Source: Micromonospora echinospora
GTDB taxonomy: Bacteria > Actinomycetota > Actinomycetes > Mycobacteriales > Micromonosporaceae
Direction of reading: 5' to 3'
NCBI RefSeq assembly: GCF_900091495.1
Contig: NZ_LT607413.1
Location: forward strand, 3,921,001 to 3,985,000
DNA length: 64,000 nt
Under the pieces are notes generated by a model. The model ran no database searches, had not been told where the DNA came from, and worked only from the letters and a program-made list of their open reading frames with translations. Made by a program: the position numbers and the translations under genes. This document shows positions 32,081-41,401 of this stretch, piece by piece (the first letter of the stretch is position 1; each line of letters opens with the position of its first letter).

Positions 32081-33532
32081 TCAGTCGAGAGCCTTCTCGG
32101 GCATCACCTCGATCGGTTCGGCGACGGCGGGCGCCACGGCGGGCCGGGCCCGGCGGGCCGTCAGCAGCAGACCCGCGGCGAGGACGACGGCGGTGAGCGT
32201 GGCGATGGTGAGTGACGTCGTCAGGGCGTTCCTCATGCCGGGAACGGAGTGGCCGGAGGCGGCCCACACGGCCGTGGCGACGGCCGGGCCGAGGGTGAAG
32301 CCGAGCATCCGCCCGGACTGGAGGGTGCCGGCGGCGGTGGCCGCGAGCGGACGCGGAGCGGCCCGCATCGCCATGGCCTGGACCGGCCCGCCGAACAGGG
32401 CGGTGCCGGCCCCGCCCACCGCCAGTCGCCAGGCCAGGTCCACCGGGCCCCAGTCGCTGGCGAGCGGTTGGACCAGCAGCACCGAGGTCGCCACCAGGAG
32501 GGCCCCGACGAGCGCCACCGGCCCCGGCGCCCAACGGTCCGCCAGGGTGCCGCCGAGCGGCGCGAACACCGCCATGGCCAGCGGATAGGCCAACACCGTC
32601 AGACCGGCGACGGCCGCGCTGGTGTCGAGCACCTGGAGGAGGAAGTACGGCACGATGAACGCCAGCATCGCGTACCCCAGGGAACCGGTCACGATCGCGA
32701 GCGCGGCCACCGAGATCTCCCGCGTACGCAGCAGGTCCAGCACCGGCCGGTTGGTGCCCAGCCGGTGCCAGAGCAGCAGCGCCGGCACGGCGAGCAGCGA
32801 CAGCAGCACCCAGGCCGGGCCCCGGTCCGGCGCCAGCGAGATGCCGCCCAGGAGCGCGCCGACCGAGACGGCGATCAGCCCGGCGGCGACCAGCCACTCC
32901 CGGTCCGGCAGCCGGAACGCCTTGCCGGTGGCCGGGATCGTCCGGAGACCGATCGGCAGTACCACGGCGCACACGGGCACGACCACCAGGAAGGCCGCCC
33001 GCCAGCCGATCGTGTCGAGCAGGAACCCGCCGAGCGACGGGCCGGTGATCGCGCCGAGCGGTCCCATGGTGGCGATGACGCTCATCGCCCGACCCTGCGC
33101 GTCGGCGCGGACCGCGAGGGCGGCCAGGGCGGGCGCCATGGCGAAGATCAACGAGGCGAAGACACCCTGGATGACCCGGGCGGTGATCAGGGTCTCGATC
33201 CCCGGGGCCAGGCCGGCGGCGAGGCTGGTGAGCCCGAAGCCGCCGACCGCGAAGGCGTACGCCGTCCGGCGGTCGATCTGGTCGAGCCAGCGTCCACAGG
33301 GCAGCACCAGGATCACCGCCGGCAGCAGGTAGCCGACCGCCACCCACTGCGTCACCCCCTGCGTCGTCCCGAGTTCCCGCTGGATGACGGGGAGCGCCAC
33401 GTGCACGACGTTGATCTCCAACATCACGAGGAAGGAGATCAGGCCCGCGGTGAGCACGACCGCCCAGCTGTTGCGCTGGCGCGGTTCGGCCGGTCCGTTC
33501 GGCGGCGGCGTGATCTCCCGGCTCTGCGTCAC
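32081..33532 (-). CDS. MFS drug exporter (DHA2/EmrB type)
   Basis: Membrane exporter of 483 aa with about 14 helices. Helix 1 has the DHA2 landmark (FLVMLEINVVHVALPVI). Motif A lies in LPCGRWLDQIDRRTAY and motif C in GPLGAITGPSLGGFL. The GTG at 33532 follows GGAG by 7 nt and is preferred over upstream options. It diverges from the ABC importer (186-bp gap) and precedes a sulfotransferase. It may export the product of the isonitrile locus (inference). Confidence 0.92.
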   Translation of the reverse strand: MTQSREITPPPNGPAEPRQRNSWAVVLTAGLISFLVMLEINVVHVALPVIQRELGTTQGVTQWVAVGYLLPAVILVLPCGRWLDQIDRRTAYAFAVGGFGLTSLAAGLAPGIETLITARVIQGVFASLIFAMAPALAALAVRADAQGRAMSVIATMGPLGAITGPSLGGFLLDTIGWRAAFLVVVPVCAVVLPIGLRTIPATGKAFRLPDREWLVAAGLIAVSVGALLGGISLAPDRGPAWVLLSLLAVPALLLWHRLGTNRPVLDLLRTREISVAALAIVTGSLGYAMLAFIVPYFLLQVLDTSAAVAGLTVLAYPLAMAVFAPLGGTLADRWAPGPVALVGALLVATSVLLVQPLASDWGPVDLAWRLAVGGAGTALFGGPVQAMAMRAAPRPLAATAAGTLQSGRMLGFTLGPAVATAVWAASGHSVPGMRNALTTSLTIATLTAVVLAAGLLLTARRARPAVAPAVAEPIEVMPEKALD

Positions 33533-33718
33533 GTTCCAGCTCCATCCACGCGTTCGTCGGGGGTCCGTGTCAGAAGGTAGTCGCTCCGCTACCAGATTTG
33601 GTTCACGCGGACGACGAGATTCTTGGATATCCCTGCGATCTGGGACGCGACCGGTATGTCCGATCCTGATCGCGCGACCGTCGGGAACTTCCCGGGTACG
33701 GAGCGCGACTAACGGAAC

Positions 33719-34834
33719 ATGACTGAGATGTTGGCAGGGAGGCGGGCCGACGGGGCGGCGCGGACAGCCCGTCCTCTCCATCGCGTGGGAGGGGCGCGTC
33801 GGTCCCGGCCATCCGGTGCCGACCGGCGGCGCCGGTCCCCGCGGACCGCCCCCTGGCTCGCCGTCATGATGAGCGGCGTCGTGGTGCTGGCCGGTTGCGG
33901 TGACGCCGGCTCGGCCACCGACACCAGCGGGACCGGCACGGTGACCATCAAGGACTGCCAGGGCAAGGACGTGGCGGTTCCCGCGTCGCCGCGCCGGGTG
34001 GTCACCGTGGACGGTTACGCCGCCCAGGCCATGGCGAGGCTGGGACTGACCGACCGGATCGTGGGAACGGGCTATCCCGCCCCGTTCGGCGCCGACCAGC
34101 AGCCCTTCCGGGGCGAGCTGGAGAAGCTGCGCGTGCTCGGGCGGACCGTGGCGACCACCGAGGTGGTGGCCGCCGCCACCCCGGACCTCGTGCTGACCGG
34201 TTTCTCCACCTTCGGCCAGGCACCCGGCAGCCCCAGCGACGCCGACCTGGAGACGATGAAGGCCAAGGGCATCTCCGCCTGCCTGGGGGACGAGAAGAAC
34301 GGCGGACCGGCGAGTCTCACCTCGACGTACGACTTCCTCACCCGCCTCGGGCGGGTGTTCCAGGTGGAGGAGCGGGCCGAGCAGGTGATCGGGGAGTTGC
34401 GCGCCAGGGAGCAGGCGGTCGCCGCGAAGCGGGGCTCGGACAAGCCGCGGGTGCTGATCCTCCAGGACAACCCGGTCGCCGGTCAGCCGCTGAAGACCTC
34501 GGGCACGGTGACCATCGCCCATGCCCTCATCGAGGCGGCGGGCGGCCAGAACGCCTTCACCGACGTGACGTCCATGCACGCGGACGTCTCACCGGAGGAG
34601 GTGCTCAAACGGGACCCGCAGGTCATCTGGGTGATCAGTGACTACCCGTTCGCCAAGGTGAAGGGCGACGAACTGCTGCGGCAGGTCAAGGCGAACCCGC
34701 TGCTGGCCAACACGAGCGCGGTCAAGCAGGGGCGCGTCGTCGGCACCTCGCAGTTCCTGGTCTCCTTTCCCACACCACTGAACCTCGACGGTCTGGAACA
34801 GCTCGCGGCCGGGTTGTGGGCGGGGCAGCCGTGA
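33719..34834 (+). CDS. Metallophore/B12-type ABC substrate-binding lipoprotein
   Basis: Periplasmic-binding-type lipoprotein of 371 aa. The lipobox VLAGC places the lipid-bearing Cys at about 60, after an unusually long Arg-rich leader, so the true start may lie downstream (ATG 33866 or a GTG between). The mature part has the FecB/BtuF layout: RRVVTVDGYAAQAMARLGL, a helical backbone linker and VIWVISDYPFAKVKG. It binds a ferric siderophore, a cobalamin-like or another metal-chelate ligand. The operon continues with permease and ATPase genes. Confidence 0.92.
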   Translation: MTEMLAGRRADGAARTARPLHRVGGARRSRPSGADRRRRSPRTAPWLAVMMSGVVVLAGCGDAGSATDTSGTGTVTIKDCQGKDVAVPASPRRVVTVDGYAAQAMARLGLTDRIVGTGYPAPFGADQQPFRGELEKLRVLGRTVATTEVVAAATPDLVLTGFSTFGQAPGSPSDADLETMKAKGISACLGDEKNGGPASLTSTYDFLTRLGRVFQVEERAEQVIGELRAREQAVAAKRGSDKPRVLILQDNPVAGQPLKTSGTVTIAHALIEAAGGQNAFTDVTSMHADVSPEEVLKRDPQVIWVISDYPFAKVKGDELLRQVKANPLLANTSAVKQGRVVGTSQFLVSFPTPLNLDGLEQLAAGLWAGQP

Positions 34835-35922
34835 CGGTCGCGGAGGCCCGCGCCGTCCCCGGCACCGAGGACAAGCGGCGGATCCCCCGGCGCCCGGACC
34901 GCGTGCCGTACGCCGTGGTGCTCGGCGGACTGCTCGTGATGCTGCTGGTGTCGCTGGTCGCGGCGACCGGGATCGGGCCGGTCCGGGTGCCCCCCGACGA
35001 GGTGGGCCGGATCCTCCTGCACCACCTGACCGGTGGTGGCGACAGCACGTTGACCTCGGATCTGATCGTCTGGCGGATCCGGTTCCCCCGGGTGCTGCTC
35101 GGTGCGGTGGTCGGCGCGGGACTCGCGCTCTCCGGCGCCGTGGTGCAGAGCGTGGTCCGCAACCCGATCGCCGACCCGTACCTCCTCGGACTCTCCTCGG
35201 GCGCGTCGGTCGGTGCGGTGGTCGTGCTGACCACCGGCCTGGCCGTGCTGGGCGCCCTGACGCTGCCCACGGCGGCCTTCCTCGGCGCGGCGGGCGCCAT
35301 GGCGGTGGTGCTGGTCCTGGCCCGACAGCACGGCCGCCTGCTGCCCCTGCGACTGGTGCTCGTGGGGGTGGCCTGCGCGCACCTGCTCGGTGGGGTGACC
35401 TCCTTCCTGCTGACCCGTTCGGAGAGCGCCGCCGTCCAGCAGCAGATCATCTTCTGGTTGCTCGGCGGCCTCTCCGGAGCGCGGTGGGAGTCGCTGGCGG
35501 TTCCCGCCGTGGTGGTGCTGGTCGGCACGGCGCTGCTCATGCTGGTGAGCCGCCGGCTGAACGTCCTCGTGCTCGGCGAGGAGGCGTGCGCGGCGCTCGG
35601 GGTCTCCGCCAGCGTCCTGCGACGTCAACTGTTGGTCCTGGTGACGCTCCTGACCGGCACGGTGGTCGCCGTCTCCGGCGGGATCGGGTTCGTCGGTCTG
35701 ATCGTGCCGCACCTGGCCCGCATGATCGTCGGGGCCGACCACCGACGGATGCTGCCGGTGACCGTCACGCTGGGGGCGCTCTTCCTCATCTGGTCGGACG
35801 TCGCCGCCCGGATGCTGATCTCGCCGACGGAACTGCCGATCGGCATCCTCACCGCCTTCCTGGGCGTGCCGTTCTTCCTGCTGGTGATGCGGGCCCGGGG
35901 CCTGGCGGGGGAGGAGATGTGA
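34831..35922 (+). CDS. FecCD-family ABC permease
   Basis: Permease of about 363 aa. Ten membrane helices are predicted from the hydrophobic pattern, with RIRFPRVLLGAVVGAGLALSG, NPIADPYLLGLSSGAS and the coupling-helix region GFVGLIVPHLARMIVG typical of BtuC/FhuB. The GTG at 34831 overlaps the lipoprotein stop (GTGA); GTG 34816 in frame is the alternative. It imports the chelate bound by the lipoprotein. Confidence 0.94.
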   Translation: MTVAEARAVPGTEDKRRIPRRPDRVPYAVVLGGLLVMLLVSLVAATGIGPVRVPPDEVGRILLHHLTGGGDSTLTSDLIVWRIRFPRVLLGAVVGAGLALSGAVVQSVVRNPIADPYLLGLSSGASVGAVVVLTTGLAVLGALTLPTAAFLGAAGAMAVVLVLARQHGRLLPLRLVLVGVACAHLLGGVTSFLLTRSESAAVQQQIIFWLLGGLSGARWESLAVPAVVVLVGTALLMLVSRRLNVLVLGEEACAALGVSASVLRRQLLVLVTLLTGTVVAVSGGIGFVGLIVPHLARMIVGADHRRMLPVTVTLGALFLIWSDVAARMLISPTELPIGILTAFLGVPFFLLVMRARGLAGEEM

Positions 35923-36755
35923 TGGACCTGTCCGTCGACGGGGTGTCGGTGACGCGGGGCGGCCGGAGGATCCTCGACGAGGTGAGCCTGTCGACCCGTG
36001 CGGGTGAGTGCACCGCGCTCGTGGGGCCCAACGGCAGTGGCAAGAGTTCCCTGTTGCGCACGGTCTACCGCGCGTACCGGCCCGACGCCGGGACGGTGCT
36101 GGTCGGCGGCCGTGACGTCTGGAAGATGACCGCGGCGGAGGCGGCGCGGAACACCGGCGTGCTGGCCCAGGAGCAGCACTCCGGGTTCGAGTTCACCGTC
36201 TTCGAGACGGTCTGCCTGGGGCGCTCGCCGCACCTGGGCACGTTCGACCGCTTCCGCAGCGTCGACCGTCGGGTGGTGGAGGAGGCTCTCGAACAGACCG
36301 GCCTGGTGGACCTGGCGCACCGCCGGGTCGGGCAGCTGTCCGGGGGCGAACGGCAGCGGGTCCTCCTCGCCCGTGCCCTGGCGCAGGAGCCGCGACTGCT
36401 GGTGCTCGACGAGCCGACCAACCATCTCGACATCCGCCACCAGCTGGAGTTGATGGAGCTGGTCCGCGGTCTCGGGGTGACCACGGTGGCGGCGCTGCAC
36501 AGCCTCGACCTCGCCGCGACCTACGCGGACTCGGTCGTCGTCCTCCAGGAGGGGCGGGTGGTGGCGACCGGCGCGGCGGAGAGCACGATCACCCCCGAGG
36601 TCCTCCGGACGGTCTTCGGGGTCGACGGTCGCATCGACACGGACGCCGACACCGGCCGGGCGTTGCTGAACACCCGCCCGCTGTGCGTCTGCCCGACCCG
36701 GTCCTGTCACTGGAGTTGCAAGCCGTCGGACGCGTCGCGGGTGAGTCAGATGTAA
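35922..36755 (+). CDS. FecE-type ABC ATPase with Cys-rich tail
   Basis: ATPase of 277 aa. Walker A GPNGSGKSS, signature LSGGERQR, Walker B LLVLDEPTNHLD and switch His in AALHSLD are present. The last 25 residues add a Cys cluster (LCVCPTRSCHWSCKPS: four Cys and one His), which is not part of the usual ATPase. It may bind metal and sense the cargo (inference). The start overlaps the permease stop (TGATG). Confidence 0.94.
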   Translation: MDLSVDGVSVTRGGRRILDEVSLSTRAGECTALVGPNGSGKSSLLRTVYRAYRPDAGTVLVGGRDVWKMTAAEAARNTGVLAQEQHSGFEFTVFETVCLGRSPHLGTFDRFRSVDRRVVEEALEQTGLVDLAHRRVGQLSGGERQRVLLARALAQEPRLLVLDEPTNHLDIRHQLELMELVRGLGVTTVAALHSLDLAATYADSVVVLQEGRVVATGAAESTITPEVLRTVFGVDGRIDTDADTGRALLNTRPLCVCPTRSCHWSCKPSDASRVSQM

Positions 36756-37110
36756 CGCCGTAATCCACAGTCGACGCCCGCCTTGTGGCGGGCGGATCGA
36801 GCATGCCGAGAATCGTCGACAAGGGCATCTGAAATATCGGCAGAATGGGTCAAAGTCGCCGCTACCGGCAATACGCCAAATAGTCCATCGTGATTGGAAT
36901 GACAATGTCGACAATCTCTCTGTCGCGGTTGTTAACCTGGGATGATCATCGATGTTACTGGTATGTTGCTGCCGTACCTGGGGACGTACGGCCGGAGGCT
37001 CCGTCGCACGACCCGGTCGACGATGACCGGCCATCGGCAATCCACGTTCGTCCTCGTTCCCGCCGGGGTCGGCACGGGTCGATCCCGCTGATTGCTGCTA
37101 GAGGGGTACG
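36756..37110. other. Intergenic region before second P450
   Basis: A 355-bp region with a short hairpin just after the ATPase gene and an AT-richer middle part (36830-36980), which is likely the promoter of the P450-ferredoxin unit. No gene is seen. Confidence 0.55.
36775..36794 (+). terminator. Hairpin after the ABC ATPase gene
   Basis: A perfect 8-bp G/C stem (CGCCCGCC and GGCGGGCG) with a TTGT loop, 20 bp after the stop codon. There is no T run. It is a probable terminator of the importer operon. Confidence 0.55.
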
Positions 37111-38316
37111 ATGACGGCCGACAACACCACGGAAGTGCCCGCCTACCCTTTCGGGCCGGTTAACAAGCTCGATCTCCACCCCCGATACACGGAGCTGCGC
37201 CGAACCGAACCGATCACCCGGGTCCGCATGCCCTACGGCGGCGAGGCGTGGTTGATCACGGGCTACACCGAGTTGAAGCAGTTCCTCGCCGACCGTCGTT
37301 TCAGCTCGCTGCAGGCGACCGAGCCGGACACCGCCCGGGTGACCCCGTTGCCCCTGCGCAAGGGAAACCTGCTCTCGATGGACCCGCCCGAGCACACCCG
37401 GATCAGGCGGGTCGTCGCCGGCGCGTTCACCAAGCGTCGGATCGACGCCCTGGCACCGCGTATCAAGGAGGTGGTGCACGAGCAACTCGACGCGATGGCG
37501 AAGCACGGCGCTCCGGTCGACGCGGTCGAATACCTCGCCGTTCCGGTGCCGGTGACGATGATCTGCGAACTCTTCGGGATCGCGTACGAGGACCGGGACC
37601 GGTTCCGACAGTTCTCGGACGTCTTCGTCGCCACCAGCGGAGCGCCGCCGGAGGAAATCGAGCGGTCGCGCAACGAGCTGGAGGCGTACCTCGGCGAACT
37701 CGCCGAGCAGCGCCGACGGGAGCCAAGGGAGGATCTCGTCACCACGTTGCTCGAGGCGTTCGAGCGGAAGGACCGGCTCAGCGAGACGGAGATGCTGCGC
37801 ACCGGCATCGGCATCCTCATGGCGGGCCACGAGACGTCGCTCAGCATGATCGCGAACGTGCTCTACCTGCTGCTGGCCCAGCCCGAACTCTGGGCCCAAC
37901 TGCGGGACGACCCGCGCCTGGTGCCCAGCGCCATCGAGGAGATGCTGCGGATCATTCCGCTCCGCTCGGTGGGCAGTTTCCCCCGGCGGGCGACCGAGGA
38001 CGTCGAGATCGCCGGGGTCACCATTCGGGCCGGCGAGACCGTGGTCTTCCAGCGGGCGTCGGCGGACCGCGACGAGCGGATCTTCGAGAATCCGGAGGAG
38101 ATCGATCTGGCCCGGTCGCACAATCCCCACCTGGGATTCGGGCACGGTGCGCACCACTGCCTCGGCGCGTCGATCGCGAGACTGGAGATCCAACTCGTCC
38201 TGGAGGGACTCATCGGGCGTTTTCCGGGACTCCGGTTGGCGGTCCCCGCCGACGAGGTGCCGTGGAAGCCCGGACTGATCGCGCGTTGTCCGTCGGCACT
38301 GCCGGTCGAGTGGTAG
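37111..38316 (+). CDS. Cytochrome P450 (with ferredoxin)
   Basis: P450 of 401 aa. Heme loop FGHGAHHCLGASIAR, ExxR in EEMLR and I-helix GILMAGHETSLSM with the usual Thr are present. The general look is CYP105/CYP107-like. GAGGGG lies just before the ATG. A 3Fe-4S ferredoxin gene follows after 11 bp, its likely electron donor. The unit lies between the metallophore importer and the copper ATPase, so it may tailor the same metabolite as the isonitrile operon (inference). Confidence 0.95.
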   Translation: MTADNTTEVPAYPFGPVNKLDLHPRYTELRRTEPITRVRMPYGGEAWLITGYTELKQFLADRRFSSLQATEPDTARVTPLPLRKGNLLSMDPPEHTRIRRVVAGAFTKRRIDALAPRIKEVVHEQLDAMAKHGAPVDAVEYLAVPVPVTMICELFGIAYEDRDRFRQFSDVFVATSGAPPEEIERSRNELEAYLGELAEQRRREPREDLVTTLLEAFERKDRLSETEMLRTGIGILMAGHETSLSMIANVLYLLLAQPELWAQLRDDPRLVPSAIEEMLRIIPLRSVGSFPRRATEDVEIAGVTIRAGETVVFQRASADRDERIFENPEEIDLARSHNPHLGFGHGAHHCLGASIARLEIQLVLEGLIGRFPGLRLAVPADEVPWKPGLIARCPSALPVEW

Positions 38317-38327
38317 AGGGGCCGGCG

Positions 38328-38558
38328 GTGACCGAGCGGCAGTGGAAGGTGGAGGTCGATTCCTCGTGTATCGGGTCCGGAATGTGTCTGGCCACCGCGC
38401 CCGACCACTTCCGGTTGGTGGACGGGTGGTCGCAGCCGGTGGAAGAGGTGGTCCCGGAGGGGGATCCGATGGTCGTCGCGGCGGCGGATCTCTGTCCGGT
38501 CAGCGCGATCGGCGTACGTGATGCCGAGACCGGCGCCGAGCTGCGGATAATCGATTAG
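38328..38558 (+). CDS. Ferredoxin (3Fe-4S, P450 partner)
   Basis: A 76-aa ferredoxin. Cys ligands are in CIGSGMC (only two Cys spaced by five residues) and DLCPVSAI, the pattern of [3Fe-4S] P450 partners. GAGGGG precedes the GTG at 38328; GTG 38310 in frame is possible. It probably feeds the P450 before it, and perhaps the P450 at 28.6 kb, which has none nearby. Confidence 0.93.
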   Translation: MTERQWKVEVDSSCIGSGMCLATAPDHFRLVDGWSQPVEEVVPEGDPMVVAAADLCPVSAIGVRDAETGAELRIID

Positions 38559-38823
38559 GAACATAACGGGAATTGGTCGGGGGAGCCGTGTCGTCGGGAT
38601 CGGCTGGATTGTGGCAGGGGCGATACGTCCCGGTCACCGGAGCCCGCTGGGCTGGAGTGTGGAACATGAATATCTGTCCGGACCGGAGAGGGGCCGCCAC
38701 CGCGTCGCCCGGCGGCGGGTGGAGCCCGCACACGGACGTGGACGACGTCGGTGACGGGGGCGGCCGGTCGTGGCCCGGACGCCGGCCCTCGGTCGGACCC
38801 GGCGGCTCCGGAGAGGATCTGTC

Positions 38824-39012
38824 ATGAACGCGATCTGGCGACTCGGCACCTACCTGCTCGTCCTGCTCGTGGTCTTCACGGTGATGCTGATCATCGGTCG
38901 GCTCATCGGCCCGATCAGCTCGCCGGCGGAGAGCGGTGAGGGCCACGACATGATGATGTCGGTGGGGCAGGTCGACCGGGTGTCCTCCGCGCCGGTGGAG
39001 GTGGCGCGATGA
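38824..39012 (+). CDS. Small Met-containing membrane protein next to copA
   Basis: A 62-aa protein: one membrane helix (about 8-30, [18 protein letters not shown]) followed by a short tail with EGHDMMM, a His/Met group suited to Cu(I). GGAGAGG precedes the ATG. Its stop overlaps the copper ATPase start (ATGA). It is possibly a metal-delivery or regulatory subunit of the pump. I know no named family. Confidence 0.65.
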   Translation: MNAIWRLGTYLLVLLVVFTVMLIIGRLIGPISSPAESGEGHDMMMSVGQVDRVSSAPVEVAR

Positions 39013-41264
39013 GCGTCGCCACGCCCCCCGACGTGTCCCCTGCGGCCAACCGGATCGACCTGGTCATCGGCGGGATGACCTGCGCGGCGTGCGCGAGCCG
39101 CATCGAGAAGAAGCTCAACCGGATGCCCGGCGTCCACGCCACGGTGAACTACGCGACCGAGAAGGCCAGCGTGGCGTTCCCCGACGACGTCACCCCGGCG
39201 GACCTCATCGCCACCGTGGTGAAGGCCGGCTACACCGCCGAGGTGCCGCCCCCGCCCGACGAGGTGGAACGCGGCGTCGCGCCGGCGGATCCGCTGGACG
39301 ACCTGCGCAAGCGGCTGCTGGTGTCGATCGCGCTCTCCGTACCGGTGATCGCGTTGGCCATGGTGCCCGCCTGGCAGTTCACCTACTGGCAGTGGCTGTC
39401 GCTGACCCTGGCCGCCCCGGTCGTGGTGTACGGCGGCTGGCCGATGCACCGCGCCGCCTTCGTCAACCTGCGCCACGGCGCGGCCACCATGGACACCCTC
39501 GTCTCGCTGGGGACGCTGGCCGCGTTCGGCTGGTCGGTCTGGGCGCTCTTCCTGGGCGTCGCCGGCACCCCGGGCATGCGGCACCAGTTCTCGCTCAGCG
39601 TGTCGCAGACCGACGGGGCGGCCAGCATCTACCTGGAGGTCGCCGCCGGGGTCACCATGTTCATCCTCAGCGGCCGCTACTTCGAGGCCCGCGCCAAGCG
39701 CCGGGCCGGGGACGCGCTGCGCGCGCTGCTCCAGATGGGCGCGAAGGAGGCGACCGTCCTGCAGAACGGGGCGGAGGTCCGGCTGCCGATCGACCGGGTG
39801 GTGGTCGGGCACCGGTTCGTGGTCCGTCCCGGAGAGAAGATCGCCACCGACGGGGTGGTCGAGGAGGGCAACGGCACCGTCGACGTGTCGATGCTCACCG
39901 GGGAGTCCGTGCCGGTGGAGGTCGTGCCGGGCGACGAGGTCGCCGGGGCGACGGTCAACCGCAGCGGGCGGCTCGTGGTCCGCGCCACCCGGGTCGGCGC
40001 CGAGACGCAACTCGCGCAGATGGCCAAGCTCGTCGAGGAGGCACAGTCGGGCAAGGCCCCGGTGCAACGACTGGCCGACCAGGTGGCCGGGGTGTTCGTA
40101 CCGGTGGTGATCGGGCTCGCCGTCGGGACGTTGGGCTTCTGGCTGGGCACCGGGATGGGATCGCCGTCCTTCGCCTTCGCGGTGGCCGTCCTGATCATCG
40201 CCTGCCCGTGCGCGCTCGGCCTGGCCACGCCCACCGCCCTACTGGTCGGGACGAACCGGGGGGCCCAACTGGGGGTGCTCATCAAGGGTCCGCAGATCCT
40301 GGAGAACAGCCGCCAGGTGGACACCGTCGTGCTGGACAAGACCGGCACCGTCACCACCGGCCGGATGAGCCTGCTGGAGGTGGTCGTCGACGACACCGAC
40401 CGGGACGAGGTGCTGCGGGTCGCCGCGTCGCTGGAGTCCGCCTCGGACCACCCGGTGGCCCGGGCGATCGTGGCCGGGGCCGGCGACCCCGGGCAACTGC
40501 TGCCGGTCACCGACTTCGAAGACCTCCCCGGGCTCGGCGTCCGGGGCGCCGTCGCCGACCGGCCGACCCTCGTCGGGCGGTCCCGGCTGCTCACCGAGGC
40601 CGGACTGGAGATCCCGACCGCGCTCGACGAGGCCCGACAGGCGGCCGAGGCGGCCGGTCGCACCGCGGTGCTGGTCGGCTGGGCCGGTGTCGTCCGGGGC
40701 GTCTTCGTGGTGGCCGACACCGTACGGGAGACCAGCGCCCGGGCGGTCGCCGAGCTGAAGGCCCTGCGTCTGGTGCCGGTGCTGCTCACCGGGGACAACG
40801 AGAAGGTGGCGCGGGCGGTGGCCGCGGAGGTCGGCATCGACGACGTCATCGCCGACGTGCTGCCCGCCGAGAAGGTCCAGATCATCAAGGAGTTGCAGGC
40901 CGAAGGACGGACGGTCGCCATGGTCGGTGACGGGGTCAACGACGCGGCGGCGCTGGCCCAGGCCGACCTGGGGATCGCGATGGGCAGCGGCACCGACGTG
41001 GCCATCGAGGCGTCGGACCTGACCCTGGTCCGGGAGGACCTGCTCGCGGTGGTGGACGCCCTGCACCTCTCCCGGGGCACCCTCCGGGTCATCAAGGGCA
41101 ACCTCTTCTGGGCGTTCGCCTACAACATCTGTGCCCTGCCGCTGGCCATGGTGGGCATGCTCAACCCGATGATCGCCGGTGCCGCCATGGCGCTCTCCTC
41201 GGTCTTCGTCGTCTCCAACAGCCTGCGGCTGCGGACGTTCCAACCGGCACGGACGCCGTCGTGA
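39009..41264 (+). CDS. copA: Copper-exporting P1B-type ATPase
   Basis: ATPase of 751 aa. One N-terminal HMA domain has GMTCAAC (Cys25 and Cys28). The membrane metal site is CPC at about 399-401 ([13 protein letters not shown]). DKTGT has the phosphorylated Asp443, the TGES motif of the actuator domain is present, and the HP motif is in [10 protein letters not shown]. The CPC motif and the MxxS-type last helix ([18 protein letters not shown]) define Cu(I)-transporting CopA. It overlaps the small membrane-protein gene by 4 nt. It confers copper tolerance or supplies copper outside the cytosol. Confidence 0.95.
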   Translation: MSVATPPDVSPAANRIDLVIGGMTCAACASRIEKKLNRMPGVHATVNYATEKASVAFPDDVTPADLIATVVKAGYTAEVPPPPDEVERGVAPADPLDDLRKRLLVSIALSVPVIALAMVPAWQFTYWQWLSLTLAAPVVVYGGWPMHRAAFVNLRHGAATMDTLVSLGTLAAFGWSVWALFLGVAGTPGMRHQFSLSVSQTDGAASIYLEVAAGVTMFILSGRYFEARAKRRAGDALRALLQMGAKEATVLQNGAEVRLPIDRVVVGHRFVVRPGEKIATDGVVEEGNGTVDVSMLTGESVPVEVVPGDEVAGATVNRSGRLVVRATRVGAETQLAQMAKLVEEAQSGKAPVQRLADQVAGVFVPVVIGLAVGTLGFWLGTGMGSPSFAFAVAVLIIACPCALGLATPTALLVGTNRGAQLGVLIKGPQILENSRQVDTVVLDKTGTVTTGRMSLLEVVVDDTDRDEVLRVAASLESASDHPVARAIVAGAGDPGQLLPVTDFEDLPGLGVRGAVADRPTLVGRSRLLTEAGLEIPTALDEARQAAEAAGRTAVLVGWAGVVRGVFVVADTVRETSARAVAELKALRLVPVLLTGDNEKVARAVAAEVGIDDVIADVLPAEKVQIIKELQAEGRTVAMVGDGVNDAAALAQADLGIAMGSGTDVAIEASDLTLVREDLLAVVDALHLSRGTLRVIKGNLFWAFAYNICALPLAMVGMLNPMIAGAAMALSSVFVVSNSLRLRTFQPARTPS

Positions 41265-41401
41265 CGCCGGTGGGCGGGCGCGGTCCCGGCGCCCGCCCAC
41301 CGGGACCCTCTCCGGTGCGTCCGTCGGACCGACGGCCGTGCCGGGACCGGTCGGCGACCGCCCCGGTGACCGGCAGGACGAAAGTTCCCTATGCTCGGCT
41401 C

